DNA from: CAYSFW01 sp964620675
Lineage (GTDB): Bacteria > Pseudomonadota > Gammaproteobacteria > UWMA-0217
DNA length: 64,000 nucleotides
Assembly (NCBI GenBank): GCA_964620675.1
Contig: CAZUJU010000010.1
Coordinates: 12,918 to 76,917 of the forward strand
Reading direction: 5' to 3'
Below, in pieces: positions 9,486 to 18,776 of the stretch. The notes below the pieces were generated by a model. The model was not told where the DNA came from. It was given only the letters and a program-made list of their open reading frames with translations, and searched no databases. Positions within the stretch are counted from its first letter, which is position 1; each line of letters starts with the position of its first letter. A program made the position numbers and the translations under genes.

Positions 9486-9515
9486 AAAAAAGGCGCGGAT
9501 ACCCGCGCCTTTTTT
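9486..9515. terminator. Bidirectional rho-independent terminator
   Basis: A perfect 8-base stem (AGGCGCGG / CCGCGCCT) with a four-base loop is flanked by an A run on the left and a T run on the right. It can therefore end transcription from the Tim44-like gene and from the leftward kbp-like gene. Confidence 0.9.
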
Positions 9516-9534
9516 GTTTCGGTGATGGCGTGAC

Positions 9535-9969
9535 TTACGCCTTTGGGATGCGAATTTTCTGCCCTGGAAAGATCAGGTTGGGGTCCTTGATCACTTCCCG
9601 ATTGGCTTCGAAAATCCGCGGGTAGTCGCTTGCCTTGCCGTAGAATTTTTTCGCGATCGCGGAGAGCGTGTCGCCTTTGGCAATGGTGTAATACTCGACT
9701 TCAACCGTCGCCGCGGGCGCCGTGACGCCGGAGGCGTCGACGTCCGCCACCCCTGCGATGTTTCCGGCCATCAACACCGCTTTTTCGAGTGCCTCGGCCG
9801 ACGCCGCGGTGCCGCTAATGGACACTTTGCCACTTTCGTCATAGGCCACCTGCAGCCCTTCGATGCCGGGGTTGTCCTCGGCGATATGTTCCTCGATCTT
9901 GGTGGCGGCGTTGTCGCCTTTCTTGAAGATTTTCTTGCCTACGTCCAATGCGAAATCAAAAAGACCCAT
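9535..9969 (-). CDS. kbp: BON and LysM domain protein (Kbp/YgaU type)
   Basis: This 144-residue protein has the layout of E. coli Kbp (YgaU, 149 residues). It opens with MGLFDFALDVGKKIF, has a BON domain at about 30-85, and a LysM domain at about 92-141 (YYTIAKGDTLSAIAKKFYG). E. coli Kbp is a cytoplasmic potassium-binding protein, and that role is inferred from family only. There is no signal peptide. It lies 27 bases downstream of the DUF937 gene on the same strand, so the two are probably co-transcribed and end at the shared terminator. Confidence 0.88.
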   Translation of the reverse strand: MGLFDFALDVGKKIFKKGDNAATKIEEHIAEDNPGIEGLQVAYDESGKVSISGTAASAEALEKAVLMAGNIAGVADVDASGVTAPAATVEVEYYTIAKGDTLSAIAKKFYGKASDYPRIFEANREVIKDPNLIFPGQKIRIPKA

Positions 9970-9996
9970 ATGACTGCTCCGGTTAGGTTGGGTGAA

Positions 9997-10584
9997 TCAG
10001 CGTGTCAGGAATTTTGCGGCCAGACGCATGGCGTCGTCCAGAATCGAGCCGTCGTTGTTCTGATCCAGAAAAGCGGCTAACAGGTTTTGCGGCGCCTGCG
10101 GTACTTGCTGCTTGGCGCCGCCAAGCATGGTCTTCGCCATCCCGGCCAGACCGCCCGCGCCGGAGGCCCTTTGGGTCAACGCGCCGACGATCAACGCCGC
10201 CACTTGCGGCAGCATGCTTTTGATTATTCCGCTATCGAGGCCGGTCTGTTGCGAAACCTGACTGGCGAGGGCGCGACTGTTGTCCTTGTTGCCAAGGATG
10301 TGTGCCAACAGTTCATTGCCTTCAATGCGTGCAGTCGGTGCAACGACCGCGTTGGGGTCTTCCAGGTATCGCCCGTGGTTGCCTTTTTGCATCGCGCTCA
10401 GCAGATCGTCGAGGTTCACCGGGCTCTGGGGGTCGGCCACTTGCCCTTTGAATCCGGCCGCGAGCGCTGGCAGCATCTTGGCCAAGGCGGCGACTACCAT
10501 GGTCGGGTCGAGGCCGTTGCTTTCCGCAACCTTTTTTACCACTCCGCCGTTTTGAGCAGCGAGTATCTGTTCAAGGAGATTCAT
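9997..10584 (-). CDS. DUF937 domain protein
   Basis: The 195-residue protein starts at ATG 10584 after a GAGGAA ribosome site. An upstream frame to 10704 lacks one. The sequence is helical, rich in Ala, Leu and Gln, and matches DUF937 proteins, whose role is unknown. Near the C-terminus, DQNNDGSILDD has the spacing of an EF-hand-like calcium loop, which is common in this family. No signal peptide is present. It is first in a probable two-gene unit with the LysM/BON gene. Confidence 0.8.
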   Translation of the reverse strand: MNLLEQILAAQNGGVVKKVAESNGLDPTMVVAALAKMLPALAAGFKGQVADPQSPVNLDDLLSAMQKGNHGRYLEDPNAVVAPTARIEGNELLAHILGNKDNSRALASQVSQQTGLDSGIIKSMLPQVAALIVGALTQRASGAGGLAGMAKTMLGGAKQQVPQAPQNLLAAFLDQNNDGSILDDAMRLAAKFLTR

Positions 10585-10810
10585 GGACGTTCCTCGTAGG
10601 ATGATGGGTACGATCTGTGACCCGGGTCGCAACCCCGGTGCGCTGAGTATAACGGGAGGATCCGCCAAGTGTGCGGTATCGAGCGTGGCGGGTAGGCGCG
10701 GCATTGTAAATATTCATTGCAGAATGGCGGTGGGTAAATCGGTATACTCGTACCGACCGACGTTAATGGCCTGAGCCGAACCGGTGCGCGATAAGTTGCA
10801 CTCGGTGAAT

Positions 10811-11272
10811 ATGAGGATCCAAGCTGTGGAAAATCTAATACAATCCGTTCAGACGTCAAACCGGATGGGGCATGCGGTGGACGCGCTGTTGCAAAACCGC
10901 GAGGCATTGCTCTTACGCTATTGCGGTTTGTTATCGCTGGGGTTGGATGAGCGTGGCTTACTCGGTCGGAACCTCGCTGAATTCAATCAAATGCTGACGG
11001 ACTATCTCGCCTTGGGGCACTTTGAAGTGATCGAGCCCTCGGTTGCAACCGCCGGGTATTCCGATGATTTCCGGGCGGAGTTGCCGAACCAGCTTGCCGC
11101 CATTCAGTTGACGACCGAGCGGATCTTAAGGTTTACGGACCGCTTCGGCGGCACGGAAAGCGCCCGGCATAACTTGGTCGATCTCGCGGCGGAAATTGAT
11201 GAGCTGGGACAGATCATGGCCAATCGTTTCGCGCTCGAAGACGGGTTTTTGAGCGAACTTAACCAAATTTGA
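10811..11272 (+). CDS. rsd: Rsd/AlgQ-family regulator of sigma 70
   Basis: The protein has 153 residues from ATG 10811; a GTG at 10784 is an alternative start. Rsd binds region 4 of RpoD and shifts RNA polymerase toward other sigma factors. AlgQ is the Pseudomonas form. Diagnostic stretches are FNQMLTDYLALGHFEV, matching the FCQSLVDYLSAGHF of E. coli Rsd, and the C-terminal RFALEDGFL, matching RFVLEDKL. The fold is all helical and cytoplasmic. It converges on fimV. Assignment is by motif memory but quite specific. Confidence 0.85.
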   Translation: MRIQAVENLIQSVQTSNRMGHAVDALLQNREALLLRYCGLLSLGLDERGLLGRNLAEFNQMLTDYLALGHFEVIEPSVATAGYSDDFRAELPNQLAAIQLTTERILRFTDRFGGTESARHNLVDLAAEIDELGQIMANRFALEDGFLSELNQI

Positions 11273-11295
11273 TCGACGACAGGACGATTCCCGAT

Positions 11296-11316
11296 GCGGG
11301 CGCATGGTGCGCCCGC
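11296..11316. terminator. Perfect hairpin between the convergent rsd and fimV genes
   Basis: GCGGGCGCA and TGCGCCCGC form a perfect 9-base inverted repeat with a three-base loop. There is no T tract on either side, so it is a weak or factor-assisted terminator at best. Confidence 0.4.
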
Positions 11317-11346
11317 GCGTGACTACGTTGGTACAAGTGCCGACCT

Positions 11347-14001
11347 CTAGCCGCGGCGGTCGAGATCGAGATCGTGGCGCTTGATCTCGTTTTCGAGATC
11401 GAACGGGATCTCGAGGCTTTCGACGGTGTGCAGGCGGTTCTGGGCGAGCCGATAGTCATCGTCGGAATAATTTTCGATCAGCTCCTCTTCGTCGCTGGAA
11501 ACCAGCGTATCGGTCGCTTCGTCAAGAAACTCGACATCTGCGAAATCGTCGAACGCGTACTCGCCCTCATGCGTGACCTCCAGTACGTCGTCATCGTCGC
11601 CATCGGTTTCAAGCATGATCTCCTGGCTCAGGACACGCAGCTCCTCCGCGGTGACGTCGGCCGGCTGACTCAGCTCGCCGATCAAGGGTTGTGTCATTGA
11701 CGCGGTGGCGAAACCGTCGAGGTCGGCCAGTGTGTTGTCCGAGAGGTAGTCGGAGATGTCTTCCGAGTACAGGGTCTCCGCGGTCATGTCGTCGAAGTCG
11801 TCGCCGCTCTTGCCGTGCGCTACGCCCTCGAGATCGACAATGTGGGTAGGTTCTGCAGCCGGGCTGCCGAGCTCGGAGGCCAGATTGGTGGTGTGTTTGG
11901 TGAACGCCCGCTCGCAAATGTTCTGAATTTGCTGGTGGGTGCCGTTGTTGGCGTCAGGGAAGCGTTGCAGCAGGTCCACCGAGAGCTTCTGCAATTCATC
12001 CATCCGCCCGGTTTCGGCGAACAGCTTGAGTTGCAGGAGGCGAAACCGATCGTTCTCGGGTTCGGTTTCAAGCAACTTCTGGATCGTTTTTTCCGCCAGC
12101 GAGTATTGCTGATAGGCGAGGTAAATCTCAGCTTCCTGGGCGACGTCGATCGAGCTTTCAATTTGCTCGTCGGGAAGATCTTCGTGCTGAATAATCTGGG
12201 TCGCGTCGGCATCGATACCGGCCGTAGACGGCCGAATCGTTTCCTGAGTGTCAGAAGCGCTGGGCGTGAGGTCGGAGGTTTCGAACAGTTGCGCAAAATC
12301 GTCGTCGTCGCTGTTCGATACCGCAGGTGCGGCTTGGGGTGCTGCCTGCGTGGTTGCCCCACTGAGGGTGGTACTCGGGCGCGTGGTCGCGGCGACCAGG
12401 CTCGCGCGGTCGTACGATGAACGCGGGCGCGGCGCGGCCTCAAAGTCGGGTTCCAGGTAGCTGGACTGGTCGATTGCCGGCGCCATCGTTGGCGAGTAGA
12501 TGTCGCGGGGCGGCGCTTGAGGCGTTGGCGTCGGATTGGCCTCCGCGCCGGGGGCAAAGCCCGCTACCGGCGTGCTGCTGGGTTCCGGTTTACGCCGCAT
12601 GAAGTAGATCAGCGCCGCAGTGAGCGGCAACATCAGTAGCCACGGGAGCCAGCGGCTGGCGTCGAACGCGTTGGCGTGGTTTGGCAGCGGTTCGGCGTTT
12701 TGCAGGGTCGAGAGCGATTTGACGGAAACGATCAGACGCTCAATCTCGGCGCGCGTCGCCGCGAGGTCCTGTTGCGTCTTGGTGAGCGCATCGAGAATGA
12801 CGGTATCGGTTTGCTTGAGTTCGCTCAGCTGCGTATCGACCGCATTCACGCTGGTGCCGGTTCGTGCGGCGGCGGCGTCGCGCGGAAGCGACTCCGGCAC
12901 CGGAGTCGCACCCGGCGTGTTGGTTTTTGTCGCAGCGGTGTTGAGATTGGCACTGCTGGACGCGAGTTGCTCGGCCTTGGCGGTCGCTTCCGCCTCTTCG
13001 GCTGAGAGCTTGCGCGCGATCTCGGTTGCCGCTTCGTCATTGGGGATGATTTCGAGACGCGATTTTTCCGGCAGGGTATCGACGGTCACCGGCAGGGCGG
13101 TGATTCCGGATGCCTGGTCGCGTGGGGCGGCGACCGGCTCGGTACGAACACTGCGTGCGGCCGCTTCGCGCAACTCGCCGCGCGGCGGTACCCGCAACAC
13201 CACACCCTTCTTCAGGTGATTGATGTCGCCGTTGAAAAACGCATCGGGATTGAGTTTGTACAGCAGCTGTACCGCTTCCTTGATCTGGTCGGTTTTGCCG
13301 CCGTAGGCCGCAATCGCGATCTTGCTCAGGGTGTCGCCGGGTTGGACCGGACCGTACTGGCCATCCTCTACCACGATCTTGCGCGGCGGGGTTTCGTTAC
13401 GCTTGAATGAGGCCGGTCGCTCGGTGACGGCGCGAGTGTCGGCGGCAAGCAGCGGCTCCGGGGCGGCTACCGGGATCGGGTTTACGAAAATGGGGAGGTC
13501 AACACCGTCGCTCATGGCGGTGGGCGGAACCAGCGGAATCGCATTGTAGGCAAGTGCAGTCCCCGGCGTGAACGGCAGATTCTGATAACCCGGCGGATCG
13601 AGCAACACCGAAACCTCGCGCACCATCCGGCCGGTATCCCAGCTCACCTCCAGCAGAAAGCGCAGTAACGGCTCGTTGACGGGGTTGCGCGTATTGGCGA
13701 GGATCTGGACGCGCCCGTTCGGTGCCTGGACGACCCGGAATTGTGCATTGCGTAATTCGTTGGGGTAGGGCAAGCCCGCGCTGGCGTGGGTCTGCGGACT
13801 TGCGAGCCGGATCTTCAGGCTGTCGGGTGGAATCGCGGCGGCGCCGCCGAATACGGGCATCACCGCGTCGAATGGCTGGTTGAGGAAAGACTTAACTTCG
13901 ACCTCTCCGATTCCGATGGAGAGTGCGCTGTCGAAGCTGAAGATGGCCCCAACGATCAAGGCGCTAGAGCCGAGTAAGGTGAGTCTCTTATTCCTTTTCA
14001 T
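11347..14001 (-). CDS. fimV: FimV/HubP-like polar organiser protein
   Basis: FimV proteins bind peptidoglycan and organise type IV pili and other polar machinery. This 884-residue member begins with a membrane-targeting segment (about 8-29) and the FimV N-terminal domain (SIGIGEVEVKSFLNQPFDA). A LysM domain lies at about 215-272 and a coiled coil at about 385-440. A transmembrane helix at about 448-468 (WLPWLLMLPLTAALIYFM) follows. A long acidic cytoplasmic region contains a TPR-like stretch (EAEIYLAYQQYSLAEKTIQ). The usual C-terminal FimV motif (LDLARAYIDMGD type) is not seen. The protein ends in a basic tail instead. Confidence 0.9.
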   Translation of the reverse strand: MKRNKRLTLLGSSALIVGAIFSFDSALSIGIGEVEVKSFLNQPFDAVMPVFGGAAAIPPDSLKIRLASPQTHASAGLPYPNELRNAQFRVVQAPNGRVQILANTRNPVNEPLLRFLLEVSWDTGRMVREVSVLLDPPGYQNLPFTPGTALAYNAIPLVPPTAMSDGVDLPIFVNPIPVAAPEPLLAADTRAVTERPASFKRNETPPRKIVVEDGQYGPVQPGDTLSKIAIAAYGGKTDQIKEAVQLLYKLNPDAFFNGDINHLKKGVVLRVPPRGELREAAARSVRTEPVAAPRDQASGITALPVTVDTLPEKSRLEIIPNDEAATEIARKLSAEEAEATAKAEQLASSSANLNTAATKTNTPGATPVPESLPRDAAAARTGTSVNAVDTQLSELKQTDTVILDALTKTQQDLAATRAEIERLIVSVKSLSTLQNAEPLPNHANAFDASRWLPWLLMLPLTAALIYFMRRKPEPSSTPVAGFAPGAEANPTPTPQAPPRDIYSPTMAPAIDQSSYLEPDFEAAPRPRSSYDRASLVAATTRPSTTLSGATTQAAPQAAPAVSNSDDDDFAQLFETSDLTPSASDTQETIRPSTAGIDADATQIIQHEDLPDEQIESSIDVAQEAEIYLAYQQYSLAEKTIQKLLETEPENDRFRLLQLKLFAETGRMDELQKLSVDLLQRFPDANNGTHQQIQNICERAFTKHTTNLASELGSPAAEPTHIVDLEGVAHGKSGDDFDDMTAETLYSEDISDYLSDNTLADLDGFATASMTQPLIGELSQPADVTAEELRVLSQEIMLETDGDDDDVLEVTHEGEYAFDDFADVEFLDEATDTLVSSDEEELIENYSDDDYRLAQNRLHTVESLEIPFDLENEIKRHDLDLDRRG

Positions 14002-14310
14002 TCATTCCGCCGGTAGTTTCTGATGCGTCGTACATTCCTGCTGCGACAGATTCTAGGTGAGCGAATTCCTTTTTTTAAGCGTTCGCGCGCGCATTTTGAC
14101 CGATTAACAGAACCGAGTCACATAAAATCGGACAGAACCAAGCCGCTAAGCGCAACGGGTCACGCGGTGTTGCGCCGCGGTCGTTCAGTTTTTACGACGA
14201 TTTACGCGTTCCCGCTTAATGCAGCTAGCCAGTGGTTGAGACCCGGCGAATAGGCGCCTTGCAAACCACGAATCAACTAATGGCCCGCAGGCGCGAGCCG
14301 AAGCGCGTGT
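14002..14310. other. Upstream region of fimV
   Basis: These 309 bases carry the leftward fimV promoter region and the space beyond the small membrane ORF. The stretch at 14030-14220 is AT-richer than its surroundings. I see no gene or repeat in it. Confidence 0.4.
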
Positions 14311-14418
14311 TCAGGCGCCAAATTGCGCCCTCGCCAGTGCGAATCCCAGTGACCAGAGCACGATGGCTGAAATGATGATCAGCGCAAATGCCAAGGTTCG
14401 GTGGTGGTGAAATCCCAT
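14311..14418 (-). CDS. Small membrane protein, 35 residues
   Basis: This short frame starts at ATG 14418, ten bases after an AAGGAG ribosome site. It encodes a histidine-rich start (MGFHHHRT) and one hydrophobic helix (LAFALIIISAIVLWSLGFAL), then ends in RAQFGA. This is the typical design of a bacterial single-pass small membrane protein. It points toward fimV, about 310 bases upstream of the fimV start. No family is recognised, and translation is predicted only from the ribosome site and the hydrophobic pattern. Confidence 0.45.
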   Translation of the reverse strand: MGFHHHRTLAFALIIISAIVLWSLGFALARAQFGA

Positions 14419-14767
14419 GATTGCCTTGCTCCTTCGGGGTTTAGACCTCGAATTCATGAAGGTTGGGGTGCAAAGTTCGTTCCATCATCCGGGTCATTGC
14501 GTATCAATGAGATAACCATAGTCCCCGGATTCTTGAATATCACATTCAACCCGCGCGTTGCTGTGGGTATGGGCCGAGAGGGACCTGGTTGGGTTTGTTG
14601 CGGCGGAACGTTCCGCGTCACGCAAGCGCGATGCAAGGATTCGCGCTGAACGGGATTGGTTTGCTCCGCAATGGTGCGCAAGCGATTACGGTGATTCCGC
14701 GTATTGCGATGCACGCGCAGTGAAGCGGTATGATCTTCGCCCCGCAATCGAAGTAGTAACTGCCCGC
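14419..14767. other. Intergenic region upstream of pepN
   Basis: These 349 bases separate the leftward small membrane ORF from pepN and must hold two divergent promoters. Open frames through this region (for example extending pepN back to 14558) have no family match, so I treat it as non-coding. Confidence 0.45.
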
Positions 14768-17410
14768 ATGAAGGATTCCACGCCTCGCGCCATTTTTCTC
14801 AAGGATTATCAGGCTTCGTCGTACCTGATCGATACCACCGAGCTTTGGTTCGATTTACAGGACGGTCACACAGTGGTGACGGCACGCCTGACCCTGCGCC
14901 GCAATCCGCTGTGCGAGGCGCGCCCGCCCGAATTGCGGCTGGACGGCGAGCAGCTCGAACTGCTCACGATTTCCCTGGATGCGCAGCCGCTCGCCGCCGA
15001 GCGGTATCGGCTGGATGAGTGCGGGCTGACCCTGCTCGATCCACCTGATGCGTTGGTGTTGGAGACAACGGTGCGCATCCACCCCGAGCGCAACACCGCG
15101 CTGGAGGGTCTGTACCAGTCTTCGGGCAACTATTGTACTCAATGCGAGGCTGAAGGCTTTCGGCGCATCACCTTCTATCTCGACCGGCCGGACGTGATGG
15201 CGGTCTTCACGACCACGATCGAGGCCGAACGCGCGCGGTTCCCCATATTGCTCAGCAATGGCAATCCGGTGGCTTCGGGGGACGCTGACGGCGCGCGGCA
15301 TTGGGTAAAGTGGAACGATCCGTTTCCCAAGCCGGCTTACCTGTTTGCGTTGGTCGCCGGCAATCTGGCGCTGACTGAGGACCATTTCGTAACCGCGTCT
15401 GGACGCGAGATCGCGCTGCGCATCTATACCGAACCACACAACGCCGACAAGACCGCCCACGCGATGCGTTCATTGCACAAGGCGATGCGTTGGGACGAGC
15501 AGCGTTTCGGTCTTGAATACGACCTCGACCTCTTCATGATCGTGGCGGTGGACGATTTCAACATGGGCGCAATGGAGAACAAGGGGCTCAACGTCTTCAA
15601 CTCGAAGCTCTTGCTGGCGCGCCCGGATACCGCGACCGACGCCGATTACGAGGCGATCGAAGCGGTCATCGCGCACGAATATTTTCACAACTGGACCGGC
15701 AACCGCGTGACCTGCCGCGATTGGTTTCAGTTGTCGCTGAAGGAGGGGCTGACCGTCTTTCGCGATCAGGAGTTTACGGCCGACATGAGTTCGCCTGCGG
15801 TTAAGCGCATCGACGACGTCCGCAAGCTGCGCACCTTTCAGTTCGCCGAGGATGCGAGCCCCATGGCGCACCCGGTACGACCCGCGTCGTATATGGAAAT
15901 CAACAACTTTTACACCATGACGGTGTACGACAAAGGCGCCGAGGTGGTGCGGATGTATCAAACCTTGCTCGGGCGCGACGGTTTTCGCAAGGGGATGGAT
16001 CTGTACTTCCTGCGTCACGACGGCCAGGCGGTGACCACGGACGATTTTCGCGCCGCGATGGCGGACGCAAACGTGGTCGATCTCGATCAGTTCCAGCGTT
16101 GGTACGATCAGGCTGGAACGCCGGAACTGGAAATCGCCGACGGCTGGGAGGCGCATCAAGGCCATTACACCTTGTCGGTCAGTCAAACCTGTCCGCCGAC
16201 CGGCGAGAATCGCCACAAGCAGCCCTTTCTGATCCCATTGACCGTCAGTTTGCTCGATCGTACCGGACAAGCGTTGCCGTTACAGCGGATGGACGAACCC
16301 GCGGTCGGCGCGACCGAACGGGTCCTGCAGCTGACTGAAGCGACGCAGCATTTCACCTTTGTCGGGCTTTCCGAACGACCCGTGCCGTCGCTGCTGCGCC
16401 ACTACTCGGCACCGGTCAAACTGCGTTACGACTACCAAATCGAGCAGCTTGCGTTCCTGATGGCGCATGACACGGATGCCTTTAACCGCTGGGAAGCCGG
16501 GCAGCGGTTGGCGACCCGGATGCTGCTTGACGCGGTGGCGCAGGTGCAAACCGGCGCCACGATTGCGGAGCACCCGGAACTCCAGGCCGCATTCGAAACC
16601 TTGTTGCGCCGGCCGGTCGACGACCCGGCGTTGCTCGCCGAGGCGCTGGTGTTGCCGGATGAAGGCTATCTCGCGGAGCAGCTCCCGGTAATCGATGTGG
16701 ATGCCATTCACAGTGCGCGCGAGGCCCTGCGTCGTAACCTCGCGCGGCAACTGTTGCCGCTGTGGCGGGGCGCGTATGCCGCGCATGAAACGCCGGGCGA
16801 CTATCGCTATCAGGCGCTTGACGCGGGCAAACGCCGACTCAAGAACGTCGCGCTGGCCTATTGGGTGATATCCGGCGAAGTCGAAGCGCGGCGCGTTGCG
16901 CTGGCCCAATTCACCGCCGCCGCGAACATGACAGACGGCATGGGCGCGTTGCGAGCACTCAACCAGCTTGATTGCACAGAGCGCGATCAAGCCCTGCGCG
17001 CGTTCCATGATCAGTGGCAGGACGATCCGCTCGTGCTCGACAAGTGGTTCATGCTGGAGGCCGGCGCCGCGCTGCCCGCGACCCTCGATCGGGTCCGCGC
17101 GCTACTCGACCATCCGCGTTACAGCTCGCGTAAACCGAATCGGGTGCGCGCCTTGATTGGGGCGTTTACCCAAAATACATCGAGCTTTCACCGTGCCGAT
17201 GGTGCTGGTTATGGGTTGGTAGCGGAACAGATTCTGGTGCTCGATCCGATCAATCCCCAGATTGCCGCGCGTCTGGTCAAGTCGTTCAGCCGTTGGCGCC
17301 GCTACGACGCTGCGCGACAGGCTTCGATGCGGGCACATCTTGAACGCATTCGGAATACCGCATCGCTCTCGCGCGATGTGTTCGAGATTGTCGATCGCAG
17401 CCTTGCGTAA
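14768..17410 (+). CDS. pepN: Aminopeptidase N
   Basis: This 880-residue M1-family zinc aminopeptidase removes N-terminal residues from peptides in the cytoplasm. The exopeptidase motif GAMEN is at 267-271. The zinc motif HEYFH (HExxH) is at 303-307, followed by NWTGNRVTCRDWFQLSLKEG with the third zinc ligand. I place the start at ATG 14768 (MKDSTPRAIFLKDYQ) because E. coli PepN (870 residues) begins the same way. The longer upstream frame has no counterpart. It is flanked by non-coding DNA on both sides and so is probably a single-gene unit. Confidence 0.95.
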   Translation: MKDSTPRAIFLKDYQASSYLIDTTELWFDLQDGHTVVTARLTLRRNPLCEARPPELRLDGEQLELLTISLDAQPLAAERYRLDECGLTLLDPPDALVLETTVRIHPERNTALEGLYQSSGNYCTQCEAEGFRRITFYLDRPDVMAVFTTTIEAERARFPILLSNGNPVASGDADGARHWVKWNDPFPKPAYLFALVAGNLALTEDHFVTASGREIALRIYTEPHNADKTAHAMRSLHKAMRWDEQRFGLEYDLDLFMIVAVDDFNMGAMENKGLNVFNSKLLLARPDTATDADYEAIEAVIAHEYFHNWTGNRVTCRDWFQLSLKEGLTVFRDQEFTADMSSPAVKRIDDVRKLRTFQFAEDASPMAHPVRPASYMEINNFYTMTVYDKGAEVVRMYQTLLGRDGFRKGMDLYFLRHDGQAVTTDDFRAAMADANVVDLDQFQRWYDQAGTPELEIADGWEAHQGHYTLSVSQTCPPTGENRHKQPFLIPLTVSLLDRTGQALPLQRMDEPAVGATERVLQLTEATQHFTFVGLSERPVPSLLRHYSAPVKLRYDYQIEQLAFLMAHDTDAFNRWEAGQRLATRMLLDAVAQVQTGATIAEHPELQAAFETLLRRPVDDPALLAEALVLPDEGYLAEQLPVIDVDAIHSAREALRRNLARQLLPLWRGAYAAHETPGDYRYQALDAGKRRLKNVALAYWVISGEVEARRVALAQFTAAANMTDGMGALRALNQLDCTERDQALRAFHDQWQDDPLVLDKWFMLEAGAALPATLDRVRALLDHPRYSSRKPNRVRALIGAFTQNTSSFHRADGAGYGLVAEQILVLDPINPQIAARLVKSFSRWRRYDAARQASMRAHLERIRNTASLSRDVFEIVDRSLA

Positions 17411-17709
17411 ATGGTGGGTGGCGAATCCGCGCAACGTCCCAGGCAAGCTGAGCTTTGCGACCGGCGGTTGCGGTGTGAGTCGCCAAAAGTGTGAGCGACC
17501 TCGCATTAATTTCTGTCGGACCGCACTACTTTTCGGATGAATGAAAAGCGCATGTGCTCAAGGGGAAGAGTCGTCATCGTGGACCGCCCCAAGCTCTGCC
17601 GCTCACTGCAACGCCCGACTTGGGTCGCGGCGTGTCGTAGACCAAGAAATCAACCCTGAGGCCGGCGCGCGCGATCGGTCAGCCTTACCCAACTCCGCGA
17701 GCGTGTTCT
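17411..17709. other. Intergenic region after pepN
   Basis: These 299 bases show no gene, RNA fold or clear terminator that I can support. Confidence 0.4.
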
Positions 17710-18006
17710 ATGCTGTATCGCGTTAAAAAGATCTTCAGTCGCAAAGGGCAGGTGCTGTCGGAAGGGGCCGAGATCGAATGTTCCGAACGAGAAGCCGTGC
17801 AACTCTGGATGGGGGGATACATCGCACCCGTGTTTCCGGCGAAACCTGCGCCAGTGCGCCGATCGCGGCGTACCGCGGCGATCACCGAAACGCGGTTGGC
17901 GACGATCAAGGCTTCCCTCTCGGCGGAACTCGCGGCCGGCGAGGGGGCTTCCGCCCCGGAACCGATCAAGGCGCACGGTCGCGTGGGCGAGCCCAAACGC
18001 GGTTGA
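17710..18006 (+). CDS. Small hypothetical protein, 98 residues
   Basis: The first 45 residues (MLYRVKKIFSRKGQVLSEG and following) look like a compact beta fold with a conserved Trp-Met-Gly-Gly-Tyr. The remainder is Ala/Arg/Pro-rich and probably disordered. Codon use is compatible with a gene, but the ribosome site is weak. It resembles in style the short phage-type head or tail proteins that begin with a basic strand and a glycine turn. That is only an impression, and I assign no function. Confidence 0.4.
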   Translation: MLYRVKKIFSRKGQVLSEGAEIECSEREAVQLWMGGYIAPVFPAKPAPVRRSRRTAAITETRLATIKASLSAELAAGEGASAPEPIKAHGRVGEPKRG

Positions 18007-18219
18007 ATCGATTTGCTCAAGACGAAATCTTGCCGCGTGGCGACGGCCCGTGCTGCCAAAATGCGTAAATGGGCAGCTTGCCATTGCGGTTGTGCTTGCG
18101 TTGTCGCCGAACGAAGTCTAAAAAAAGGAGTCGATTACATCAGGGAAACGATGCCAGTTTGGGTTGCCCGCTCGTCCGGCACGCGTGGCGGACGAGCATG
18201 CTTGTACGGCGCGGCTTAC

Positions 18220-18248
18220 TTGCTCAAACCGCATTACTTCGGTATAGA
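18220..18248 (+). promoter_or_regulatory. Probable sigma-70 promoter of dksA
   Basis: TTGCTC (18220-18225) and TATAGA (18243-18248) are separated by 17 bases. They would start a leader of about 115 bases before the dksA start codon. Confidence 0.55.
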
Positions 18249-18368
18249 ATAGCGCGCTTTTTTTGCGGTAGGCCCCTAAAGGGTCAGCTTGAACCCTTTC
18301 AGGCATCGCCTAACTCAGGGACAGAGTCTCGTGTTATTTCACGCAGTTTAGTGAGAGGAGTTATTAAC

Positions 18369-18776
18369 GTGTTGACTGAAAAAGAATTGCTCAAGCAGTC
18401 GAAAGACGATTACATGAACGATACGCAACTCGCGTATTTCAAGGAACTGCTCGTCAAGCAGAAAGACGAGCTGCTTATCAGCCTACGCGAAACCAGCGCG
18501 CACCTGCAGAATCAAGCCCGCGAGACCGACGAAAACGATCGTGCCAGTCTTGAGGAGGAGCGGTGGCTGGAGCTACGAATTCGAGAACGTGAACTCAAGC
18601 TTGTTCGCAAGATCGACGAAGCGTTGCGTCGGATCGAAGAAGGCACCTACGGCTATTGCGAGGACACCGGTGAAGAAATCGGGCTTGAACGCCTGCTGAT
18701 TCGACCGACCGCAACGCTTTCGATCGAAGCGAAGCAGCGCCGCGAGACCTTAGAGAAATCTTACGCAGACGAATAG
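18369..18776 (+). CDS. dksA: DksA-type RNA polymerase regulator lacking the zinc site
   Basis: This 135-residue protein starts at GTG 18369, nine bases after AGAGGAG. DksA enters the RNA polymerase secondary channel and works with ppGpp at stringent promoters. The coiled-coil tip motif DxxDxA is intact at 54-59 (DENDRA). The zinc finger is degenerate: Cys97-x2-Thr100 and Ser118-x2-Ala121 replace the four cysteines of E. coli DksA. Zinc-independent forms such as Pseudomonas DksA2 and many alphaproteobacterial DksA proteins are known. A leader with its own promoter lies upstream. Confidence 0.9.
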   Translation: MLTEKELLKQSKDDYMNDTQLAYFKELLVKQKDELLISLRETSAHLQNQARETDENDRASLEEERWLELRIRERELKLVRKIDEALRRIEEGTYGYCEDTGEEIGLERLLIRPTATLSIEAKQRRETLEKSYADE

